From Limnomonas spitsbergensis (Eukaryota > Chlorophyta > Chlorophyceae > Chlamydomonadales), in the NCBI GenBank assembly GCA_037349105.1, contig JAYJMM010000103.1, positions 2,170,001 through 2,234,000 on the forward strand: DNA of 64,000 bases, given 5' to 3'. The notes beneath the pieces are model-generated. The model worked only from the letters and a program-made list of their open reading frames with translations, was not told the origin of the DNA and searched no databases. Position numbers and translations under genes: made by a program. Of the stretch, positions 44,420 through 54,705 are shown in pieces. Position 1 is the stretch's first letter; every line of letters starts with the position of its first letter.

Positions 44420-44975
44420 AAAAACTCACCCAGACCTTTGTGTAACTATCCCAGACCTTTGTGTAACTCACCCAGACATTTGTTTAACTATCCCAGACAT
44501 TTGTTTAACTATCCTAGACCTTTGTGTAACTATCCCAGACCTTTGTGTAACTCACCCAGACCTTTGTGTAACTCACCCAGACCTTTGTGTAACTATCCCA
44601 GACCTTTGTGTAACTCACCCAGACCTTTGTGTAACTATCCCAGACCTTTGTGTAACTCACCCAGACCTTTGTGTAACTATCCCAGACCTTTGTGTAACTC
44701 ACCCAGACATTTGTGTAACTCACCCAGACCTTTGTGTAACTATCCCAGACCTTTGTGTAACTATCCCAGACCTTTGTGTAACTCACCCAGACCTTTGTGT
44801 AACTCACCCAGACCTTTGTGTAACTATCCCAGACCTTTGTGTAACTCACCCAGACCTTTGTGTAACTATCCCAGACCTTTGTGTAAATCACCCAGACCTT
44901 TGTGTAACTATCCCAGACCTTCGTGTAACTCACCCAGACCTTTGTGTAACTCACCCAGACCTTTGTGTAACTGCC
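44420..44975 (-). repeat. 21-bp array, about 26 copies, reiterating the exostosin exon 3 donor
   Basis: On the gene strand the exon end GTTACACAAAGGTCTGG runs into GTGAG. Units read GTTACACAAAGGTCTGG followed by GTGA or GATA. About half therefore recreate a donor, while the GATA units do not. The array fills the intron side of the junction at 44955. Confidence 0.88.
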
Positions 44976-47024
44976 GCCAGTCTGTGTCCTGGTATCCCGG
45001 CCATGTCAGCTTGATGTCATAGTTGTCCGACTTGTGGTTGGGTCCAGCCGCCCCCAGTGTGATAGCATGATGGACGTGTTACAGATCTCGGTGGGCATGT
45101 AGCAGGCGCCCTCGTCGTGCGGCATGAGCCAGATGAGGTCTCTGCCGCCGCGGCGATCCCACCAGGGCATGGCCTGCTGCAGCCAGCGCTTGGCCTCCAG
45201 CAGAATGTTGGTGGCGTGCATGGGGCGGGGGGCGTTGCTGGGTGCGTGGTAGTAGGGGTAGTCGGCCCAGGCCCAGCACGGGGAACATGAGGCAGGTGAT
45301 GTACACCGGCACGTAGAAGAAGTCGGCCTCCAAGGGGTCAAACGACCTGCTTAAAAGGGGGATAGGTAAAAAAAGGTAAGAATGTAGGAAAACTGTTGAA
45401 AGCATTTTGATTTTGAAATGCTAAGCAGGTCATGTTTGCAGGCTCGTAGAACCTTGGGGTCAAAGGCCCCAAGTCAGGTGACAATTCAGAAAAGTAAAAA
45501 AATGTTGGGGGCCGTGATGTAGCTGAATCGTAGCTGAGGCACCCAAAAACAATCGGTGTTGACGCTGCGCACGAGCCCACCTGTGATTCGACAGCAACAG
45601 CGCCTCGTGCAGGAAAGTCTCTATTGTGTAGGCTGAGTCGCCGATGGCTGAGACGTTCTCCGGCCTGAAAAAATGCCGCCAGGAGCAAGCGGTCGAGTCG
45701 ATCTTGTACTGCAGCATCCGCACGTTGTACTCCGGGGGCAGGTCGTACACGTAGATGAACGGGCGGCGCCGGGTCTGCCTCCTGTTGCCGCCGCTGCTGG
45801 TTCCGGAGCCGCTGGTTCTGACGACCGGCAGAAGCCAGGGGCTGGCAGCAAAGGAGGATGGCTCCATCTCCAGCCCCGCGGCCTTGCGGCTGCAGTCGGT
45901 ACCGTACCAGCCCTCAACACACTTGCAGAAGCCTGAGAGGCATGCCCCGTGGCCGCTGCACTGCGCAAGGCAGACGGCCTCCAAGGGCTTCTCGCAGAAA
46001 TCGCCGGCAGTGATGTCCATCGGTCACGGGCACTGGCCTTTGGCGTGACTACCTTCTTGGCTGTCGACGTTGCACCAGCCCTAAGGCCCATAGAAGTCTC
46101 CCCACTCAAAGAAGCTACTCCCCTGCAGGAAACCCTCCAACGTGGGGGCCCCGCGGTCATCTGTACTCGGTTTGCAAGGCTCTATAATCGGCCGACCCCA
46201 CTGGATGGGCGGCGCGTCAAGTGCGGCGCCCGATGCGGCCGGAACGTGCGCATGCTTGCTCCCCCGGCCGCAGTAACACATGGCAACGGTGTCGTCGCAG
46301 TAGCCGGCGCAGCGGGACGCCAGCCAGCCCGGCGCAGTCCAGTTGAGGTCCTCTTTGGTGACAGGGTCGATGTGGCCGATTGGCAGGCCGTGAGGGTCCG
46401 AGTGGTACCTCATGCGCTGACTGCACGGTCGCTTCTGGGGCACCGCACAGCTTGGCCCTGTCCAGCCGGCAGAGCACATGCAGATCCCCAGGTTGTGGTG
46501 GCAGTTGCCCAGGTTGCAGCCTCCAGGGCAAGCGGCTTGGCCTCGGGGAATGGGCTGGACTGGCTCCGGAACCTGGGCCGCGAATGCCTGGCAAGGAGCT
46601 GGTAGGAGGGACAGGCTGCAGCTGTATCGCCGTGGCCTCTGTTGCTGCGGGGCGGTACGTCCGGGTCCCGCCGCTGCCGCCACGCCCGCCCCTTCATCTG
46701 CCGACGCTACGCCGTCTGTCATGAGCTCGTCACCAACGGCGGCCACCCCTGATTGCCAGGCCCAATTGGCAGCCCTCGAGAGCAGCGTCGGCTCGTGCTG
46801 CTGGAGGAACTGGGGCTCCGGAAGATCATGTCTGTCGATAATAATCGGGCCCAAAGGCGCCTCCTGCGGCTGCAGCAGCTTGCGGCCGGCGCGGTCACCA
46901 CCACCGCCTCGATTCATTTTGCTCTGATGCTGAGCGACACGGGCGTGTGGGCTCTCAGGTCCCAAGGGTGGGCGGGGGGGAGCTCTAGCATGGCTGGATC
47001 CTGAAGAGGCTGCAAACTGCTGTG

Positions 47025-47225
47025 GAAACGTCCACCACTACTGCTGAGGCTGCTACTGCTGCTACTGCTGACACAGTCAAGGCTGCTACTGGTACTGCTG
47101 CTACTGCCAATGCTACTGCTGCTGATACCGCTCCCGCTTCCGTTGCTGTTGCTTTTGCTGCTGTCGCTTTTGCTGCCTTGTGGCACCTGCCGCTGCTCCT
47201 GCTGCTGCTGCGGTGGCGGCGGCTC
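47025..47225 (-). repeat. (AGC/AGT)-type trinucleotide region
   Basis: Imperfect CTGCTACTGCTGCTACTG-type repeat on the plus strand. On the gene strand it reads as a poly-Ser or poly-Ala stretch depending on frame. In the exon chain proposed here it is intron 1 of the exostosin pseudogene. It could alternatively have been a coding low-complexity linker. Confidence 0.6.
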
Positions 47226-48436
47226 CATGGAAAGTAGATAGGTGTTTTCACCTGCACTGACTCCCTTTCCGCGTAGGCGCCATCATGCGGGTGGCCACGC
47301 GTGTTGTCTAGGGGCGCTAGCTCCAGTGAGTGATTTGTTTGCTCCTTTGAGAGCTCTCCCGCACTCGGCTGCGGATGAAGCCCATGTGCCAGCAGTGCAC
47401 AGGTCAGCGTAGCCAATTGGAGCTGCAGGAGGAGCAGGCTGCGGGCTGACAGCATGCTAAGGTACCTGGAAGAGGCGAGGACGCTACCAGGGGGAGCGTG
47501 TGCAATTGCGCATCAGCTGGGGAGCCTACTGCTGCCTAGGATGGGAGGTGTCATGGCAATGCCAGTGGGGGCGTGCATATTGACTGGGGAGCCGACTGCT
47601 GCCTAGGAGCGCAGTGGTGGAGAAGGAGGGCCTGAGAGATGGGAGAGGGAGGGGGGCAAACTCGAAGAGTTTTCAGAGCGAGCACTGTGCTGAGAAGGGT
47701 GCAATATTTGTTTAGCTAAGCTTGCATGGCTGTGACACGGTTACTAGCTGCTAAATAGGATCAGGCCGCTCCTTTGAAATCCATTGAATGCCATTTTATG
47801 GCGACTGGTGTGTTATGTTTGAGGGGCTAGTGGGCGGCCGGCCCTGGGCCGATGGGGATACAAAGAGGAACGGCTTATGGCCGGTGGCTCCAGCAACAGG
47901 GCCTGCTGCACCATGCCCTGCTGGCCGTAGGCCGCATCCTAGCTGAAGTGTGGCTGAATCATCCTAAATAGACAGTGGCATGTGAGGAGAGGATAGGAGG
48001 TATCATATGGAAGCAGGTAGAACTGCCGGTGCATGGCCACGTGCCTGTGTTCACATGTGCAATGAGCAGCTTGATTATTTAATCCGATCCCTGGCGTTGC
48101 CCATGGGGCTCAGGTCGTCAGGTGCTTACCCTGCATGTGCGGCGAGCTGGGGTTGTGCGGCCGGCAATGGGAGGGATATAGAGATGGTGATCAGGATCTG
48201 ATCCAGGCCCCGGAAAGAGAAGTGACTTAAACGTGCTGTCGAAGAGGTTTGAACCTGGGCCCTGATGGGAGGTAAATCTTACCTGCTGCTGATGCCAGTC
48301 TCTATGATGGAAGGGCACCTTTAGGTGAAAGGTTCAGTTCCGTACAAACTTGATGAATCGTTTTGATGATGTAGAAATCTTTGCATGAACACCAAGCGGA
48401 CTGACGGACTGACGGACTGACTGACACGGGGTGACT

Positions 48437-48772
48437 CTACCGAAAAAGAATCAGATAACTTGCGGTACGGCTAGGTGGGGCTTCCGGGCTCAACCCCTGC
48501 CATTCCTCTGAGCCCTCATCGGCAATCATCAGGTGACAGCCATTGATGTCACTGCGGTCGGTGTGCCTTAGTTCGATTTCCTTCCAGATCTCGCTCATCA
48601 GCATCGGAGCTGCGGAGATCTCACTCCAGGCAGTAGCAGTGTCCTGGATGCAGTGGCAGTACCTTCGGACAGCATCTAAAGCCGAAAAAACATTGGCTAC
48701 TTTCGACCCAGCCTTCACCAGCAGCTCTCTATTTGAATTTACGCAGCTGGGTACACCCCCTGCCCCTTCCAC
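48437..48772 (-). other. Unidentified open frame
   Basis: A 111-residue minus-strand frame (…VANVFSALDAVRRYCHCIQD…LMSEIWKEIELRHTDRSD…) has natural-looking composition, unlike the repeat-derived frames. I do not recognise it. It lies in the 1.4-kb gap between the divergent exostosin pseudogene and the longin gene. It might be a fragment of a mobile-element protein. Confidence 0.25.
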
Positions 48773-48845
48773 CTGGGACCTGACCTGTCCACACTCCCAG
48801 CAATCCCTTCCTCCTGCCCTCCCAGCTGCTCAACTTCCTGAGTGC

Positions 48846-48893
48846 CGCACTGCCAGGCCCTTTCGAGACAGACTTTGGGTTGGTTGCGTCAAC
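48846..48893 (-). repeat. Dispersed repeat family C, copy 3
   Basis: GGCCCTTTCGAGACAGACTT then TGGGTTGGTTGCGTCAACG matches 26610-26660. It ends 26 bp before the longin-gene ATG, so it may form part of that gene's promoter or leader. Confidence 0.6.
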
Positions 48894-48919
48894 GCTTTAA
48901 CAACTCCCACCCGGTCAGC

Positions 48920-51900
48920 ATGAGCCTTGGCCGGATCCATTGCTTCCTCGTAGCAACCAAGTCGTCAGACGTGATATACGAGCGCTTCTACGATCGGCTC
49001 AGCGAGTCCGACAAGGCCGAGGTGAACTGGGCGGATGTCAGTAGAGCCTCCTGGGATCTACGAATCCCTTTGAAGAGTCGTGCTACGGCGTAGGCGCATG
49101 CACCCTGAGACGTGAAGCCTCGTCAAGACAGAGGAAGGCTAAGCTAATGCATGTCCTGGATGGCATGCATGCATGCATGCCAATCTGCACACGGAGACAT
49201 GCATGCATGGATCTTTTGACGCATGCAGGCGTCGATGACACGCATATTTGTAAGCCATGTGAGACATGCTGAGCTCAAAAGGGGCAATGAAAAATGGTGA
49301 AAGGCTCAGGGAGCCGTCGCGCCGGATGTCCCCTTGAAATTTACCATTCCAAATCCTGTGTGCAAGCTCAGACCTGGACTCGGGCGCAGCCGGCCGATCA
49401 TGATCAGAGTTTCGTGTAGGGTGCACACGCCGCGATTCAGCTACGATCCCGCCAACGGCCTGGAGACTCGTTGCAGCAAGCGCTGATGCTGTCTAGAGGG
49501 GCTCGTTGCCGCAGGTCCTGCTGCTGCCGTCCCCCAATGGGGCTGTTCTGGTGCACACTTACGGACACACGGTTGTCGTCCGGCCTGCCTAGTGGGATCC
49601 CAGGAAACAGTTGTCGTCCGGCCTGCCTAGTGGGACCCCAGACAGTGCCTGCAGCAGGGCGCATGGCTGCATAACTATGTTACTTTCAGCCGATGCTTAC
49701 AACTCATATTCCATGTGGCTCGCATCGAAGATGGGCCCGGTTGAAAGGTGCATGGCACATGCATGCATGGCAGGAGAACCTGCTTGCCCTATGTCAATGG
49801 ATCTGGAATTAGCGGCACAGGAGGTGTTGATATCCAGGGCAATTTGTAAGGAACGGTTCCTCCGGGATCCACGCCACATCCCGCATTTGTTTTGTAACCA
49901 CGCATGCTGCTACGGGCAGTCACGGACCTTTTCTTTCCACCCTCGAGGTTTTAACAGCTGTTGTGATAGGGGTCTGCGCCTGTTCTTACTGAGCTCCTGG
50001 CAGGCCAGCGTCCACAGCATCTCAGCCCCCCCACTCTCAAACATAGTCTTCAGGCTTTCCCTCTCATACCATGCACAACGCTCAGCATTTATGCTTCCGC
50101 TGCCGTTCACGACCTATATACTTCCAATACAACCCACAGGTACGCGCTGCGTTCTTTCAAGCTAGCTGTAGCGTCAAGCTGTCAGTGGACGACCAGGACC
50201 ACACCGCCGCATACAGGTGATCCTAAACCCTAAGCCCTCACCACTTTGGGGGACCAGGACACCACCACCGCATGCAGGTGATCCTAAACTCGAAGCCCTC
50301 ACCCCTGTGGAAGACCAGGACGCCACCACCGCATACAGGTGATCCTCAACCCTAAGCCCTCACCCCTGTGGGGGACCAGGACGCCACCACCGCATACAGG
50401 TGATCCTAAACCCTGAGCCCTCACCCCTGTGGATGACCAGAACCACGTCGCCGCATACCGGCGCTCCTTAACCCTGAACGCTAAGCCATGTGGACAGCCA
50501 GAACCACACCACTGCATGCAGGTGATCCTTCACCCTCAACTTTCAGCTTCAAACCCTGATGCCTCTGGTTTGATGCCGGTGTCTCGTACCGTCCTTGATC
50601 TGTGCAGATATCCCACGTGCCCTCATTATCTTTCCAGCTGTGTGGGCATGGAGTGCATGCGCCATGCTGCTGTTGGCAGAAAGAGTGGACGTGCATGCCT
50701 GACGCTCGTACACACCCCCGCGCGTGTTCCCACTCTGTTGGTAGGATGGAAGGCGTGTGCGCCTTGTGCACGGTGTTTATTTTGAACACCGGCAACCGTG
50801 GCGCAAGGCGTGCATCTAGTGCACACCAGACCACCCAAAACGACAGGGCTAACTGCTCCTGGCCCCCCAGCCAAAGGCTTGAGGTGGTCAAAATCAGAAT
50901 TGCATCCTGACTTATGGGAGACCCTGCTTCATGCGCTGATGCTCGCCCTGCTGACCTCGCCCCCCCCTTCATTGTAGGAATGCGAGGTTTGTGTTCATAC
51001 CTCGCGCCGACTCAGTTTTCTACTTGTTGAGCAGTGGCGAGTACGATGAGCTGGCAGGTGTGGAACAGGGGGCAGTGTGGAAAAAGGACCAAGGGGGCAG
51101 CACAATAATCTAAGCATGACCTAGCCTGGTGTTGGTCAGGACCAGGCTGGCTGGCTGGCTGGCTGGTTTTATTATGGATTGGGTGGTTTGCTGTCAGTCG
51201 TCCTGCAAAAGGCTAAGTGGGTTGTTGCCAGTCTAGCCCTGTCACATCTGCCTGTCTGATGAGGGGACTGACGGGCCTTATCTATTTCAAACCGTGCTCT
51301 GCAGCTTCTGAGATTTTGCGGACCATTGTGGACGCCCTGTGCGACGTGCTGGGACGTGGGCTGTGCGCTCCTTTGATGCTGGAGAAGTGAGAGGTTGGGG
51401 AAAGGGGGGCATGTGCTTTAGTGGGCAGTTTTTCTTCTCAAAAATACGTGAATAGCTTTTCATGACCCCAAATTTATTTACAATCTTTTTGTAAACAAAC
51501 TCATCTATATTTTTCGTCCTCCAGGTACACAAGGCTAGCCCTTGTGGTGGACGAGGTCATCAATGAGGCAAGTAGCTGCCAAGTAGCCACTGCCTAGCAG
51601 CTGGGTCGTAGTGAGTCATCACCTGGAAGCCAAATTTCAAATTCAAAACAAGTTCTGACTTACAAGTTTGCATTCTATTTTTTATATCTGTACTCTGGAG
51701 GGTCTTTGCTTTCATGTCCAATGGCTTGTTTTCGACCAGGTTTGCCAATCATGTCTCCCCGGCATGTTGCTTATGCGCACTGTACGAGGTGCAAATCAAG
51801 AGTCATCATTAACATACCGGTAGTAATCAAGAAAATAATAACTGTACAACATTTCCGGTCTACTGCTTTCACAATGCATGTTGTGTCGTGCAGGGCCTGT

Positions 51901-52961
51901 TGGAGGCTGTTGACAGGGACACAATACGCAAGGCCTCAAAGAACAAGGTGCGAGGGTGTAGGGTTAAGATCCTCAAGACCTCAACAATATGTTGCGAGGG
52001 CATAGGCTTAAGATACGCAAGGCCTCAAAGAACAAGGTGCGAGGGTTTAGGGTTAAGATCCTCAAGACCTCAACAATATGTCGCGAGGGCATAGGCTTAA
52101 GATACGCAAGGCCTTAAATATTTGTTGCGAGGGTTTAGAGTATAGAAATGCAAGTCCTCAAAGAACAAGGTGCGAGGGTTTGAGGTCACCATATGCATGA
52201 CCTAGATGATCAAAGATCGAGGGTTCAGCCGTTCAGAAACGCAAGACCTCAAAGAACAGGATGAGGGACGGATGTACTCCCCTACCTCCCTTGAATCTAT
52301 CTAGCACATCCATCCCGCGGGATACTAGCCAGTCCATGCATACCTTAATGGGGTTAGAGCTGAATTCAGGTGGGTTCGGAAGGCGGGATTGCGGTATGGA
52401 AGGGCTATATTAGCCCGTCAGGAAAGGACCATCATCCCACTGCTGGGGATCATACAAGCAGCCAGACACGCCCAGATCCTGCAGGGATCCCGCGTGGCAA
52501 GTAACGAAATAATCCTCAGCCTGAATCCGGGCTGACGTTTAGGTAGCAGCTTTGGAGCCCATAAGTAGAACTTACGGACTCAGCTTTAGGTTGAAGCGCA
52601 TGGTGACCAGAGGCTTGACTTGGGATATAGGCTCAGCTTTTGGCAGAGGCAACATGCATAGTTTGTGGGCTGAGCTTTGAGTCGCAGCATATGTAAAACG
52701 ATGAGGATGTGGGAAGCAAGGCGCTGGGAAGATTGACGTGTCTGTTTGGGGCATTCTTGGGGATGTGACGACTTGAGGCGGTAAACGTGGACGCACTCTT
52801 GTTCCTTCATTTGCTCCACAGAGCGGCCTGCAAGCTGTGCGGTGCCCCTGCTGGCGCGCCTTGGCCGCTGTGCTGCAGCGGCCCTGCACTGCTGCTACCT
52901 GCCGCTGCCCTGTGCTGCTAGCTGACACCGCCTCCTCCCCCTGCAGGCCATGTGGGAGTGA
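48920..52961 (+). CDS. Longin-domain small adaptor subunit, TSET small-subunit (TSPOON/LOLITA)-like
   Basis: Predicted small chain of a vesicle-coat adaptor complex. Exons: 48920-49021, 50140-50216, 50978-51057, 51305-51386, 51525-51567, 51894-51947 and a short last exon 52947-52961 (AMWE, stop). All phases fit. The product of about 150 residues is the usual length for sigma/zeta-type longin proteins. Visible features: strand IHCFLVATKSSDVIYERFYD, helix SESDKAEVRAAFFQA, RFVFIPRADSVFYLLSSG then EYDELA, the long helix ILRTIVDALCDVLG, LALVVDEVINEGLLEAVDRD and a basic C-terminus IRKASKNK. EYDELA and the VDEVxxxGLLExxDxDxIRK pattern resemble, from memory, the plant TSET small chain more than AP sigma chains. 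Intron 5 has a GC donor (GAG then GCAAGT). The last exon is uncertain: an alternative acceptor at 52821 opens a longer Cys-rich tail. Confidence 0.65.
50195..50525 (+). repeat. Six-fold reiteration of longin exon 2 end plus donor
   Basis: The true end GACCAGGACCACACCGCCG then CATACAG, donor GTGATCC (50217), recurs as GACCAGGA(C)ACCACCACCGC..CAGGTGATCCT about every 60 bp up to 50525. The linkers are AAACCCTAAGCCCTCACC. One copy (about 50460) has lost the donor. Here the telomere-like linker is on the C-rich strand after a donor, against the usual trend. Confidence 0.9.
51925..52260 (+). repeat. Reiterated longin exon 6 end plus donor
   Basis: ACGCAAGGCCTCAAAGAACAAG then GTGCGAGGGT (true donor 51948) recurs at about 52015-52050 and, decayed, at 52105, 52150 and 52230. 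A sister phrase CTCAAGACCTCAACAATATG alternates with it. The linkers read GGTTTAGGGTTAAG. Confidence 0.85.
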
Positions 52962-54705
52962 TTGTGGGGTCCGGCTGTGGATGTGCGCCGCCGCTGATGC
53001 TGGCCTTGGCCCATGCCCTGGCGGTACCCGCCTAGCGTGTAGGCTGAACCTGGACCTGGACCTGGCTGCACCCGCCTTAACTTCGCGTTTTGGCTGGCCC
53101 AGGCTGCACCTGTATCCATGTAGTGTGTGGAATGTGCGCTGCGATGTGTGGACGAGGTGGTTCCAGCTGGTACAGGGAGGCCAAGCGAGGACATAGCATG
53201 CGCCTGATGGCAGACTTTGGAGGCGGAATGGCAGTGCTGCCTAGCTGCACCCCAACAAAACCGCCCCAACTCTACTGTCTAGACGCCGTTGTTTTTTGCC
53301 TTCACAAGTCAGCTGTTGGAGGCGTTAGCGCTGCCGACAGCCTTGGTGAATTTGTGGTTGTGGCGCGCGCCCTTCTGCGTGCGGGTCTGCTTTGCTGGTA
53401 GGGTATTGCGGCCTCATCACGCATTAACGCAGCAAGCCTCATGCAGGGACATGCAGGCCTTGTGCTGAAGTTGCATGGGAAGGCAAGCGCTGCGGCAGGG
53501 CTGCGTGTTTTCACTGTATCCATTTGAGGGTGATGCTCAGTTGCGCCCCAGGTGACCGTGAGACATCTTTGAGAGGCTTGCACTGCGAGCCCTGGTAGAG
53601 GGGTGGCCATGGAGAAGCTTGTTAGGGGCTGATTTGGCTGTGTGTGGGCCGCGATTTTGGTGCTGCCATGAGCGGCAATGGCTGCCCCGGTGGAGATCCG
53701 AGACGCTCTGGGATGATTGTATGGGTTATAGAGGACGCATGGCAGTATACGGATTCCATACGGAGGCCAAGACGGAGGCTTGTAAGTTGTGTTGGTTACC
53801 GGTATATGGATGCAGAGTGCTGTGCCTGAACTGCTGTTGTGGCAAAAGCAATGGCCTGAACGCCTCTTGGAGTATACCTCATGAATTCCGGCTCAAGACC
53901 TCCTGCCTGTTTCATGTTTAATGGTTCGTTTTTATTCATGGCGTAACTGCTGGCCACCCAAGCAAATATACGTGGATTTCGGCCATGGCAAAGGGCTGTA
54001 GAGGAGGCATGTTCTTCTGTGTCCACCTCGTACCTTTGTGGAGCTCTGAATTACATAATGCGGCATGGCAGACACCTTGCGGTTTCGTGGGGATGGGCAC
54101 GAAGTAATCCTGTGGCCCGTGCGACACCCTCGGTTTGAATTATTTTGAAATGTGTCTCCAATTCCAACATTTCAGGGAGCGTTATGACATTGGGGGAGAA
54201 ACGATTTACGGCGTAGAACAATTTGCCAATGCGATTTGGCAAAATGTTGAGTAGCCTGCTACACGGTGCAGCACGTTTGTGATGCATTTACATTTTACAA
54301 GTTAGCCCTCCAGTAATCCTCCAGTTCAAGTACGGGTACCTACACGTTCCGGAACTTCAGATGAGAGACAGGGAGGCCAGCAGCAGCGGCCGATGCTTAT
54401 TCTAAAAATATGAATTTGGATAGTTCTCGAGCTGTTGGGAACGTCATACTGTTTCACCTCTGGTCCCACAATGTCAAATTCTTCGACAGATCCCAGGCGC
54501 TCAATCCAACCACCCATAACCAACCGTGCTGCATCTGCATCCTACCATTCCCGCACCCGGCAGTAGAATGTCACCTTAAACATGGCTAGTTTTTAAATCA
54601 GTCTGAAACAGGCTCGTCAGATCACCTCTTAAGCCGACGCTGAAATTGCCGTTCCGTTGAGGGTTGCCACCCCCCTCGAGGCCTCGCTCCTCAGCCTTCG
54701 CCACC
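52962..54705. other. Intergenic stretch between the longin and asteroid-like genes
   Basis: It must hold the 3' UTR of the longin gene and the promoter of the asteroid-like gene. Open frames on both strands are GC-rich without recognised domains. A TGTAA word at about 53780 is a possible poly(A) signal but lies far from the stop. Confidence 0.4.

Larger units (their letters stand above)
42292..47455 (-). pseudogene. Broken EGF-repeat / exostosin (GT47) glycosyltransferase
   Basis: Family role: Golgi type II glycosyltransferase. Exon chain: 47455-47252 (hydrophobic N-terminal anchor LLLLQLQLATLTCALLAHG), 47019-45581 (Cys-rich EGF-like modules such as CNLGNCHHNLGICMCSAGW and CSGHGACLSGFCKCVEGWYG, then the exostosin start FIYVYDLPPEYN), 45346-44955, 43869-43683 (HTPGKDLVIPAFKAPSKF, DVLLYFRGDVG), 43507 to about 43459, 42732-42292 (HGCIPVVVMDNV, C-terminus). 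Splice phases fit, but the frame is broken by TAG 46083-46081, TGA 46026-46024, an extra C near 45275, a missing C near 45045, 8-bp insertions at 42709-42694 and 42621-42606, and TGA 42597-42595 where Arg is expected. A stretch expected after MHIG is missing. Neighbouring genes show no such lesions, so this is decay rather than poor sequence. Confidence 0.82.

Noticed and set aside
46021..46083. Tiny intron removing the TAG and TGA of the exostosin gene
   Set aside because: The intervening codons include expected Cys residues in frame, the interval is too short for an intron, and other lesions downstream need a separate cause.
42595..46083. Stop-codon reassignment in this organism
   Set aside because: The aminotransferase and dynein genes end at TGA exactly where their families end; only the exostosin gene has internal stops.
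47025..47228. Poly-Ser coding stretch of the exostosin gene
   Set aside because: The frame conflicts with both flanking exons, while splicing 47252 to 47019 joins them in phase 0; kept only as an alternative.
49471..49600. Exon of the longin gene encoding VLLLPSPNGAVLVHTYG
   Set aside because: Plausible peptide, but exon 1 joins exon 2 (50140) in phase 0 and gives the full longin fold and length without it.
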